From NCBI RefSeq assembly GCF_947498175.1, contig NZ_CANMJB010000014.1:1-44222 (forward strand): a stretch of DNA of 44,222 nucleotides, read 5' to 3'. Below, piece by piece: positions 1-6,485 of this stretch (position 1 is its first letter; each line of letters starts with the position of its first letter). The translations under genes and the position numbers were made by a program. Under the pieces are notes generated by a model, which was not told the origin of the DNA, made no database searches, and saw only the letters and a list, made by a program, of their open reading frames with translations. This stretch comes from an uncultured Algimonas sp. (lineage in GTDB: Bacteria; Pseudomonadota; Alphaproteobacteria; Caulobacterales; Maricaulaceae).

Positions 1-4
1 TGTT

Positions 5-98
5 CCCTTCGCGTCCTTTGGGACGCGTGTCCGTGCCGGACAAGGTTTGCGACGATTGCCGTTGGCAATCTTAGACCCGCACGCGGGACGCAAACCTG
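5..98 (+). repeat. Structured ~95-bp repeat, left copy
   Basis: This segment matches the reverse complement of 44128-44222 with only a few differences. It can fold into hairpin 10-16/21-27 (loop TTTG), hairpin 29-33/37-41 (loop TGC), and a three-way junction closed by 43-51/89-97 that holds hairpin 54-60/64-70 (loop GTT) and hairpin 76-80/83-87. The second hairpin differs between copies by two compensatory base-pair changes. It lies just past the 3' end of the fasciclin gene. It may be a mobile REP/MITE-like element or a structured RNA; I do not recognise the family. Confidence 0.85.
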
Positions 99-116
99 TG
101 GGGGGCCGGGGTTGAG

Positions 117-680
117 CTAGTTCGGCAACAACACCGCATCCACCACGTGCACGACGCCGTTGGACGTCGCCACATCGGCTGTCGCCACCATTGCCTTGCC
201 ACCGTTTTCGTCCTTCACATAGACCTTGCCGTCCTCGGCATAGGCTATCAGGGTGTCGCCGGACAGGGTCGTGACTTCGGCCTCGCCGCCATTGGCTTCG
301 GCCAAGGCGATCACGGATGCGGCGTCGAGCGAACCCGACACGACATGCGCCGTCAGGATCTTGCTCAGCTTGTCCTTGTTGGCCGGCTCCAGCAGGCTTT
401 CGACCGTCCCGGCAGGCAGTGCGCCGAAGGCGTCGTTGGTCGGGGCGAAGACGGTGAACGGTCCGTCGCCGGACAGGGCCTCGACCAGCTCGGCGGCCTT
501 CACGGCGGCGACGAGCGTGGACAGCGCATCGACGTCCATGGCGGTTTCGACGATGTTGGGGCCGGTTTCGGTGGCGCCCATGACTTTCGTCTCGGTCTTG
601 TACTTGTCCCCGGCCAGAGCGGGCGCGGCGATGGCGGTCGTGGACAGGAGGGCGGCGGCGATGAGGGGTTTGAGGATCAT
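117..680 (-). CDS. Secreted fasciclin (FAS1) domain protein
   Basis: A 187-residue protein with a signal peptide over about residues 1-23 (hydrophobic stretch ending in PALA-G), followed by a single FAS1 domain over about residues 40-185. FAS1 hallmarks visible are the GPFTVFAPTNDAF block and the C-terminal GVVHVVDAVLLP block. Single-domain bacterial FAS1 proteins are exported and are linked with adhesion or surface matrix; the ligand here cannot be told. The gene stands alone, divergent from the acyltransferase at 873, with the structured repeat directly downstream. Family assignment is firm and function is general. Confidence 0.93.
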   Translation of the reverse strand: MILKPLIAAALLSTTAIAAPALAGDKYKTETKVMGATETGPNIVETAMDVDALSTLVAAVKAAELVEALSGDGPFTVFAPTNDAFGALPAGTVESLLEPANKDKLSKILTAHVVSGSLDAASVIALAEANGGEAEVTTLSGDTLIAYAEDGKVYVKDENGGKAMVATADVATSNGVVHVVDAVLLPN

Positions 681-872
681 GGGACGTCTCTCGTTTCAGT
701 CATTGCGAAGGGTCCGGGGATGCGGACCTGACTCCCTTACGCAGCGTCGAAGGGCGGCGGATGGCGGTCTGACGCGGACGTGAACTGCATGACTCTTCTG
801 TCATCAACAAGCGGGGTCGCGTAAGGACGGGTTGCGCTGGCCATGGGCGGCGCAGTTTGCCAAGAGGCGCGG
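681..872. other. Divergent intergenic region, fasciclin/acyltransferase
   Basis: About 190 bases separate two divergent start codons, so promoters for both genes should lie here. I see no strong inverted repeat, riboswitch or additional reading frame that looks coding. Confidence 0.4.
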
Positions 873-1922
873 ATGTCGATCGCGACCCCCTCACGGCTGG
901 ACCATGTGCAGGCCCTGCGGGGACTGGCGGCCATGCTCGTGCTGTTGGCGCATCTGGCCCTGATCGAACGCCGTAGCTTGGCCGACCCCTTCCTGCCCGT
1001 CTCCATGGAATGGGGGATGATGGGGGTGGACCTGTTCTTCGTCATCAGCGGGTTCATCATGGTGTTCGTCACGCGCGACTGGCGCGGCGGCGGCGGCGGC
1101 GTGCCCGAATTCCTTTTCGCCCGGGCGACACGCATCTATCCTCTTTACTGGGTTGTCACGGCCGCGCTGCTGCTCGTCTGGGTCGTGCGTCCGGACCTCG
1201 TCTTCTCCAGCTCGCCCAACGATCCGCAATGGCTGAACACACTGCTGCTCGTGCCGTCCGCCGCCTATCCGCTGCTCGAAGTCGGCTGGACGCTGGTCTA
1301 CGAGATGATGTTCTACGTCCTGTTCGCGCTCATCCTGTTTCTTCCGGCCAAGGTTCGACCGGCGGGCCTCGCCGTGTGGGCCGCGGCCGTCATCGTGGGC
1401 CACGTCGGCGGATGGCAGGCGGCGGGCGCCTTGGCGTTCCACCTGTTCAGCCCGCTGACCCTCGAATTCCTCGCCGGCACGGCCGTGGCGCTGATCTATC
1501 TGCGCATGCGTGGAAACCGAACCGTCGCCTTCGCGCTCGTCCTGGCGGGACTGGCAGGTCTGGCCGTCTGGTTCTTCATCGGCGGAGCGTTCCAGGACCA
1601 GGGGGCGCGCGTCCTGCGGCTGACGCTGCCGGCCTGCGCGCTGCTGCTCGGCGCGGCTTGGCTGGACCGGCACGGCGCGACCGCACCGGCTTTCGCCGTG
1701 CGGCTCGGCGATTGGAGCTACTCCCTTTATCTGACCCATCTGCTCAGCCTGGTGCTGGTGGAAAAACTGTGGGGTCTGGCCGGTCTGGAAGGCCTGCCTG
1801 CACCGGTCTTCCTGATCGTCGCGGTCGGGACGGCTTTGGTCATCGCGGCGCTGACCTACCGCCTGATCGAGAAGCCCTTGATCGACAGGGCGCGCGGCGC
1901 CCGCAAACGGCTTTTTCCCTAG
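873..1922 (+). CDS. Acyltransferase 3 family membrane protein (OafA/YrhL-like)
   Basis: A 349-residue polytopic inner-membrane protein. The N-terminal LDHVQALRGLAAMLVLLAH block and the DLFFVISGFIM segment are the classical acyltransferase-3 signature, and about ten hydrophobic helices follow. Members transfer acyl groups (often O-acetyl) to sugars of O-antigen, exopolysaccharide or membrane glycolipids; the acceptor here is unknown. I chose ATG 873 (MSIATPS) over the upstream ATG 843 because AGAGG precedes it and homologues begin close to the LDHVQALRG motif. The stop shares the four bases CTAG with the convergent activase gene. Confidence 0.9.
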   Translation: MSIATPSRLDHVQALRGLAAMLVLLAHLALIERRSLADPFLPVSMEWGMMGVDLFFVISGFIMVFVTRDWRGGGGGVPEFLFARATRIYPLYWVVTAALLLVWVVRPDLVFSSSPNDPQWLNTLLLVPSAAYPLLEVGWTLVYEMMFYVLFALILFLPAKVRPAGLAVWAAAVIVGHVGGWQAAGALAFHLFSPLTLEFLAGTAVALIYLRMRGNRTVAFALVLAGLAGLAVWFFIGGAFQDQGARVLRLTLPACALLLGAAWLDRHGATAPAFAVRLGDWSYSLYLTHLLSLVLVEKLWGLAGLEGLPAPVFLIVAVGTALVIAALTYRLIEKPLIDRARGARKRLFP

Positions 1923-3883
1923 CGCGCGCGGCCCGCGCCCTGGCGGCTCCCACCCCGGCGGCCCGCGCCCCGGCGGCCCCCGCCCCGGCGGCCCTTGGCG
2001 TTGCCGGATCCTTGCGGCGCGCTGGGGAATGCCATCGCCTCCACGAAATAGTCCTGGAAGCGCGGCTCCAACGCCGTCTCGATCTTGACCACGTCGCGCA
2101 CGGCGTCGCGGATGCGGTCCCGCTGGCTCCTATCCGTCAGACACAGGGCCGCGCCCATCCCGGCCGCGTTGCCGACCGCCTTGATCGTGTCCGCCCCGTT
2201 GTGGGGGATGATCCCGATTTCGGCGACATAGTCTGGGTCGAGATGGGTCCCGAACGCACCCGCCAGCAGCACTTCGTCGAAACTTCCGCACTCCAATTCT
2301 TCCGCAACCAGCCGCGCGCCGGCCATCAGGGCCGCCTTGGCGAGCTGGACGGCGCGGATGTCCGTCTGTTTCAGCGTGATGTCGCCGATCAGGCGGTAGG
2401 TCGCCACGCCGCCCTCTTCGGTGAACCGGTCGGGCGCCGTTCCGGTCCGGAACAGACCGGACCGGTCGATGAGCCCCGCGCGAGCCAGTTCGACCATGAC
2501 CTCGAAGATCGCCGAGCCGCACAGGCCGGGCACGGCATGATCGCCGATCGTGTCATCCGTCAGCCAGTCGTCATGGCCGATGATCCTGACCTGGCAGTCG
2601 AACGTCACGGGGTTGATGCGCAACCGCTCCACGGCGCCTTCGCAAGCGCGCACGCCGCAGCTGATCTCCGCGCCTTCCAGCGCCGGACCGGTCGGGGAGC
2701 TGGCGGCGGCGACCTTGCCGTCGTGGGTCAGCACGAGTTCGGCATTGGTGCCGATATCGACCAGCAGGACGGATCGGCCGTCCATCCGGTCCATCTGCGT
2801 CAGATAGGCGGCGGCCGTGTCCGCTCCGACATGCCCGCCGATCAGCGGCAGGAGCGACACGCGCGCCGCCCGGTCCAAGCCGAGATCCAGCATGTCGCCC
2901 GGCAGGTCGAGCCAGTCCTTGACCGCGAGCGTGAAGGGCGACTGACCCAATGGTGTCGGATCCACGCCGATCAGCGTGTGGTGCATGATCGGATTGCCGA
3001 CGCAGACCAGTTCGAGAATCTGGTCCGCCTCCGCCCCGACCGCCTCGCGCGCTTGGGCGATCATCTCTCGCAGCTGGCCTTGCACGGCTCCGGCCAGTTT
3101 CTCCTGCCCGTCCGCGTTCATCATGACGTAGCTGACCCGGCTCATCACGTCCTCGCCGAAGCGGATCTGCGGGTTCATGGCGGAAGATTGATGCACGAGC
3201 GCGCCCGTGCGCAAGTCGTAGAGATAGAGCGCGACCGAGGTCGAGCCGATGTCGATCGCCGCGCCGTAGAGCCCTTCGCGGTCGGGCGGCCAAAGGGCGA
3301 TGACGTCGGTTTCGTCGCGGATCACCGCGATCAACGTGCGGTCATGCTCCGCGAGCAGGGGCTGGATTTTCGTGACGAGGTCCGGCGCGACTCGCAGGTC
3401 TCCGCTCAACTGCTCGATCAGGCTTTCCGTGTCGGACAGATGGTCGTGCAGGGTCGGCTCGGGCAGTCTGACCATCTGCAGCCGGATCGGCGGATCAACC
3501 GGTCCCGGCAGATCGAACGCCGCCTTGCGGATGGCGCTCTGCGTATGGCGGGCGTGCGGTGGAATGTCGATGACGACATCGCCCATGATCTTGGCGCGGC
3601 AGGCCAGGCGCAAACCGTCGGCCATGTCGCCGTCATGAACGGCCTTCTTCTCCGCCGGGCGGAGCTTGAACAGCGCGTCTTCGGTGACGTTCAAGCCGAA
3701 TTTCGAATGGTGGCCGGTCTGGAGCGAACATTGGCAGCGTTTGCAGATGCCGTTGCCGCCGCAGACCGACTTGATGTCCACACCCGCGCGCAGGGCGACA
3801 TCGTAGACGGATTCGCCGGGTTCGGACGTGGTCTGGACGCCCGCTGGCGTGAAGACGATCCTGTGCTTAGCCGCGTCGGCCAC
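1919..3883 (-). CDS. Corrinoid reductive activase (2Fe-2S ferredoxin + ASKHA/DUF4445)
   Basis: A 654-residue RamA/RACE-type protein. An N-terminal plant-type ferredoxin domain carries Cys41, Cys47, Cys50 and Cys95, the pattern for one 2Fe-2S cluster. From about residue 200 an ASKHA ATPase-like region (GAAIDIGSTSVALYL, LLVDIGTNAEL, LLAGAFGTHLD) forms the DUF4445 part. Such proteins use reducing power and ATP to bring inactive Co(II) corrinoid back to Co(I). The gene is last in the corrinoid operon; its GTG start overlaps the methyltransferase gene by 17 bases and is preceded by GGAGG. Its C-terminus is an unusual Arg/Gly-rich tail of about 25 residues coded by GC-rich near-tandem DNA (about 1922-2000). 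Confidence 0.92.
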   Translation of the reverse strand: MADAAKHRIVFTPAGVQTTSEPGESVYDVALRAGVDIKSVCGGNGICKRCQCSLQTGHHSKFGLNVTEDALFKLRPAEKKAVHDGDMADGLRLACRAKIMGDVVIDIPPHARHTQSAIRKAAFDLPGPVDPPIRLQMVRLPEPTLHDHLSDTESLIEQLSGDLRVAPDLVTKIQPLLAEHDRTLIAVIRDETDVIALWPPDREGLYGAAIDIGSTSVALYLYDLRTGALVHQSSAMNPQIRFGEDVMSRVSYVMMNADGQEKLAGAVQGQLREMIAQAREAVGAEADQILELVCVGNPIMHHTLIGVDPTPLGQSPFTLAVKDWLDLPGDMLDLGLDRAARVSLLPLIGGHVGADTAAAYLTQMDRMDGRSVLLVDIGTNAELVLTHDGKVAAASSPTGPALEGAEISCGVRACEGAVERLRINPVTFDCQVRIIGHDDWLTDDTIGDHAVPGLCGSAIFEVMVELARAGLIDRSGLFRTGTAPDRFTEEGGVATYRLIGDITLKQTDIRAVQLAKAALMAGARLVAEELECGSFDEVLLAGAFGTHLDPDYVAEIGIIPHNGADTIKAVGNAAGMGAALCLTDRSQRDRIRDAVRDVVKIETALEPRFQDYFVEAMAFPSAPQGSGNAKGRRGGGRRGAGRRGGSRQGAGRAR

Positions 3884-4790
3884 GTCGGCCTCCGCCGCGA
3901 CGCCCGCCCCGGCGGCCGCCGTCGCCCCCTTCGCCGGACGCGGATTTCGGGCGGTTCATCGAAATCCAGTTGGCGCAGTCCGGATCGTTGCCGGCCAACA
4001 TGTCGCCGGCCTTGATCGCCGGGACGAGGCCTTCGTCGTACACGTTCAGGATCGCGCTGGTCATGCCCGCCGCCTGCAACATCGGCAGGAAGGCGTTGTG
4101 GACGGCGTGCCGGTTGGGCAGGCCGAACGCGACGTTGGACGCACCGCAGGTCGTGTTGACGCCGAGCTCCTCGCGCAGGCGCCGGACCAGACGGAACACG
4201 TCCTTGCCCGCGCTGTTCACCGCGCCGATCGGCATGACGAGCGGGTCGACCACCACGTCCTCGGCCTTGATGCCATAGTCCGCCGCGCGCTCCACGATGC
4301 GCTTGGCGACCTCGAAGCGGACATCCGGGTCTTCGCTGATCCCGGTGTCGTCGTTGGAAATCGCCACGACGGCGCAATCATGTTTCCGGATGAGCGGCAG
4401 GACGAATTCGAGGCTTTCCTCCTCGCCTGTCACGGAGTTGACGAGCGGACGGCCCTTATAGGCGGCCAGACCGGATTGAAGGGCGGGCTTGACCGAACTG
4501 TCGATCACGAGCGGCGCGTCGACCACACCGTCCTGCAGCAGGGTGATGACTTCGGACATGATCTTGGCTTCGTCGGTCAGCGGCACGCCGACATTGACGT
4601 CCAGCACTTGCGCGCCCGCTTCGACCTGCGTCTTGGCTTCCTTCTCCACGCGCCAGTAATTGCCCTCTTTCAGCTCCTTGGCGAATTTCGGGCGGTTGGT
4701 CGGATTGATGCGCTCGCCGATCATGACGAAAGGCTGGTCGAAGCCGATCACCACTTCCTGGGTGGGCGAGGTGAGAACGGTGCGGGCCAT
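3867..4790 (-). CDS. Methyltetrahydrofolate:corrinoid methyltransferase (pterin-binding domain)
   Basis: A 307-residue protein with a DHPS-like TIM barrel of the MetH-module-2/MtgA/AcsE type. Visible motifs are the IGERINPTNRP start, VEAGAQVLDVNVG, PLVIDSS, LVNSVTGEEES and the TTCGASNVAFGLPNR loop. These enzymes move a methyl group between N5-methyl-THF and a cob(I)alamin protein, which is encoded two genes upstream. The last roughly 20 residues form a Gly/Arg-rich tail similar in character to the tail of the next gene product, which is not part of the barrel. It starts 9 bases after the DUF1638 gene with AGAGG upstream. Direction of methyl transfer (methionine synthesis or demethylation) is not visible from this gene. 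Confidence 0.92.
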   Translation of the reverse strand: MARTVLTSPTQEVVIGFDQPFVMIGERINPTNRPKFAKELKEGNYWRVEKEAKTQVEAGAQVLDVNVGVPLTDEAKIMSEVITLLQDGVVDAPLVIDSSVKPALQSGLAAYKGRPLVNSVTGEEESLEFVLPLIRKHDCAVVAISNDDTGISEDPDVRFEVAKRIVERAADYGIKAEDVVVDPLVMPIGAVNSAGKDVFRLVRRLREELGVNTTCGASNVAFGLPNRHAVHNAFLPMLQAAGMTSAILNVYDEGLVPAIKAGDMLAGNDPDCANWISMNRPKSASGEGGDGGRRGGRRGGGRRGRRG

Positions 4791-4799
4791 GGGAAACCT

Positions 4800-5402
4800 C
4801 TAGGCTGCCAAAGGGGTGGAAAGGCGCTCAAGGTCGCGCGCGAAAGCCATGAGCCCGGTGGGGCGGTGTTCGAAAGCCAGGCCGAGCCTGGCGGCGGCGA
4901 CGTTGGCGTTGGCGAGCAGATCGTCGTCGTCCGTCTGAGACAGGAAGACCAGCCGCTTGTAATGGCCGAAATACAGGTCGCGCAGTTCCGGCTTGCGGTC
5001 CAGGCCGAGCGGGCGGATCACCATGGTCTCGAACTGGCGGGCGAGAAAGTCGGTCAGGAAGAACGTGCCGAGCTCTTCTTCCATCATTGCGTCGAATTCG
5101 CTCAGGCCGGCGAAGAAGGCATAGCAATGCGCGCCCGGCAACCGTTCGAGCCCGCGCGCCGCACATAAGCGGTCCAGCGCTCCGCCCGTGCCGCAATCCC
5201 CGAAGGCGATGACGGTGCGCTCATAGGCGCTGCCGGTCTCGTCCAGAATGCGTTCGAGGGCGGGCACGATCCGTTGCGGGCGGTTGTGCAGCGTTGCAGG
5301 CACGCAGCGCAGGTCGAAGGCCGGAAGCTGGTCGCTGAGCGCCCTTACTTCGCGCGCCAATGCGCCGCACGCTATGATCAGCGTTTTCGCCGCCGCGGTC
5401 AT
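4800..5402 (-). CDS. DUF1638 protein of the corrinoid operon
   Basis: A 200-residue cytoplasmic protein of the DUF1638 family, whose members sit beside corrinoid methyltransferase genes in many bacteria and archaea but have no settled role. Cysteines occur in IIACGALAREV, AFGDCGTGGALDRLCAARG and GAHCYAFFAG, enough for a metal or corrinoid site, though that is conjecture. The start at 5402 (MTAAAKTLI) overlaps the stop of the corrinoid gene in an ATGA arrangement, implying translational coupling; the longer frame to 5531 is a shadow of the upstream gene. The context suggests a helper in corrinoid loading, methyl transfer or activation. Confidence 0.88.
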   Translation of the reverse strand: MTAAAKTLIIACGALAREVRALSDQLPAFDLRCVPATLHNRPQRIVPALERILDETGSAYERTVIAFGDCGTGGALDRLCAARGLERLPGAHCYAFFAGLSEFDAMMEEELGTFFLTDFLARQFETMVIRPLGLDRKPELRDLYFGHYKRLVFLSQTDDDDLLANANVAAARLGLAFEHRPTGLMAFARDLERLSTPLAA

Positions 5403-6088
5403 GGGCGGTTGACGCCCATGAAGCGCTTGGCCAGTTCCACCGTGTTGGAGGCGTCGCCGCCATATTCGGTCGCGCCGATGGCGTCCGCGAATTCCTGGTT
5501 CACCGGCGCGCCCCCGACGAAGATGCCGCAATCCTTGCGCAGGCCGCGCTTTTCGAATTCCTCGATCACCACGCCCATGTAAGGCATGGTCGTGGTCAGC
5601 AGCGCGCTCATGCCCAGCAGGTCGGGATTGAATTCGTCATAGGCCTTCAGGAATTCCTCGACATCGGTGTTGATGCCCAGATCCATCACCTCGAAGCCCG
5701 CCCCTTCCAGCATCATGGCGACGAGGTTCTTGCCGATATCGTGGATGTCGCCCTTCACTGTGCCAATCACGACCCGGCCCGTGGGCTTGACCGCGTCGTT
5801 GGCCGCCAGGATCGGGCGCAGCAGTTCCATGCCGCCCTTCATGGCGTTGGCCGCGCTCAGCACTTCGGGCACGAACAGGATGCCGTCGCCGAAATCCAGC
5901 CCGACGATGCGCATAGCCTCGACCAGGCTTTCGGTCAGGATCGCATTGGCGTCCCAACCCCGGTCCAGCAGGATCTGCGTGCCTTCGGCGATCTCCGGAC
6001 CCATGCCGTCATAGAGGTCGTCCTTCATCTGTTCGACGAGCTCGTCGTCGGACAGGTCGGCCAGGATCAATTCGGGTTCGTCACTCAT
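5399..6088 (-). CDS. Corrinoid (B12-binding) methyl-carrier protein
   Basis: A 229-residue protein with a MetH/MtbC-like helical cap domain (about residues 1-95, including FVPEVLSAANAMKGG) and a Rossmann-type cobalamin domain. The base-off/His-on motif GDIHDIGKN places the cobalt-ligating histidine at His116, and the C-terminal GGAPV loop binds the nucleotide tail. It would carry the methyl group between the pterin enzyme and a substrate methyltransferase. It has no SAM-dependent reactivation domain, so the activase encoded last in the operon probably supplies reactivation. The ATG at 6088 has GAGG upstream; the longer frame to 6514 covers the neighbouring divergent gene and is rejected. Confidence 0.93.
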   Translation of the reverse strand: MSDEPELILADLSDDELVEQMKDDLYDGMGPEIAEGTQILLDRGWDANAILTESLVEAMRIVGLDFGDGILFVPEVLSAANAMKGGMELLRPILAANDAVKPTGRVVIGTVKGDIHDIGKNLVAMMLEGAGFEVMDLGINTDVEEFLKAYDEFNPDLLGMSALLTTTMPYMGVVIEEFEKRGLRKDCGIFVGGAPVNQEFADAIGATEYGGDASNTVELAKRFMGVNRP

Positions 6089-6124
6089 GCCGCGAGCCTC
6101 TAGGGGAGAGGGGTTAAGAAGTCG

Positions 6125-6144
6125 ATATAAAAAAACCTTTATAT
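6125..6144. promoter_or_regulatory. Perfect palindrome ATATAAA-N6-TTTATAT, likely operator
   Basis: A perfect 7-6-7 inverted repeat in an AT-rich island between the corrinoid operon (start 6088) and the DUF1289 gene (start 6173). Its symmetry, length and place suit a winged-helix dimer such as an ArsR-family repressor. From memory, SahR-type regulators of methionine metabolism in Proteobacteria use similar ATA...TAT palindromes; I could not check this. I see no cobalamin riboswitch here. Confidence 0.6.
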
Positions 6145-6172
6145 GCCCGTTTCGTTCCGCTACAGGGCTTTC

Positions 6173-6436
6173 ATGGCCAATGACATGACACCGGAGGAGA
6201 TCGCGGCGCTCGAACCCGTGGACAGTCCGTGCGTCCTGGTCTGCGCGATGGACAAGGATAGCGGCTTCTGTTTCGGATGCGGCCGCACGACCGACGAGAT
6301 CGCCTATTGGGCCTTGCGGACCAAGGATGAACGCGACGCCATCATGGCCGAATTGCCTGCGCGCCTGCCGCCGTTGAAGAAAAAGCTGGAGGAGCGCCGC
6401 GCCCGGCGCCGCGTCAATCGCCGCAACCGTGGCTGA
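6173..6436 (+). CDS. DUF1289 small Cys4 protein
   Basis: An 87-residue protein with the DUF1289 core SPCVLVCAMD...GFCFGCGRT. Counted from the start at 6173, Cys20, Cys24, Cys33 and Cys36 form a likely zinc or Fe-S site, and an Arg/Lys-rich tail follows. Function is unknown. Starts at 6143 or 6185 are also possible; 6173 (MANDMTPEE) is the usual length for the family. It is divergent from the corrinoid operon and shares its regulatory gap, although 6143 would put the operator inside the gene. Confidence 0.85.
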   Translation: MANDMTPEEIAALEPVDSPCVLVCAMDKDSGFCFGCGRTTDEIAYWALRTKDERDAIMAELPARLPPLKKKLEERRARRRVNRRNRG

Positions 6437-6485
6437 CATCCGGTTTGGGCTTGATCTTGGACGCCGCGCCCAACATTGACGCGGC

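Noticed and set aside
1930-2000. GC-rich near-tandem units as a CRISPR or minisatellite
   Set aside because: They are in frame and encode the Arg/Gly tail of the activase; there are no spacers or cas genes.
1010-4015. A 1001-codon plus-strand open frame covering the activase gene
   Set aside because: It is antisense to the activase gene, whose ferredoxin and ASKHA motifs are clear. Its His/Arg/Gln-rich composition is what the opposite strand of a GC-rich gene gives, and no family signature is present.
6089-6172. Cobalamin, SAM or SAH riboswitch before the corrinoid operon
   Set aside because: The gap is only 84 bases and shows no riboswitch core such as a B12 box; the palindrome explains regulation better.
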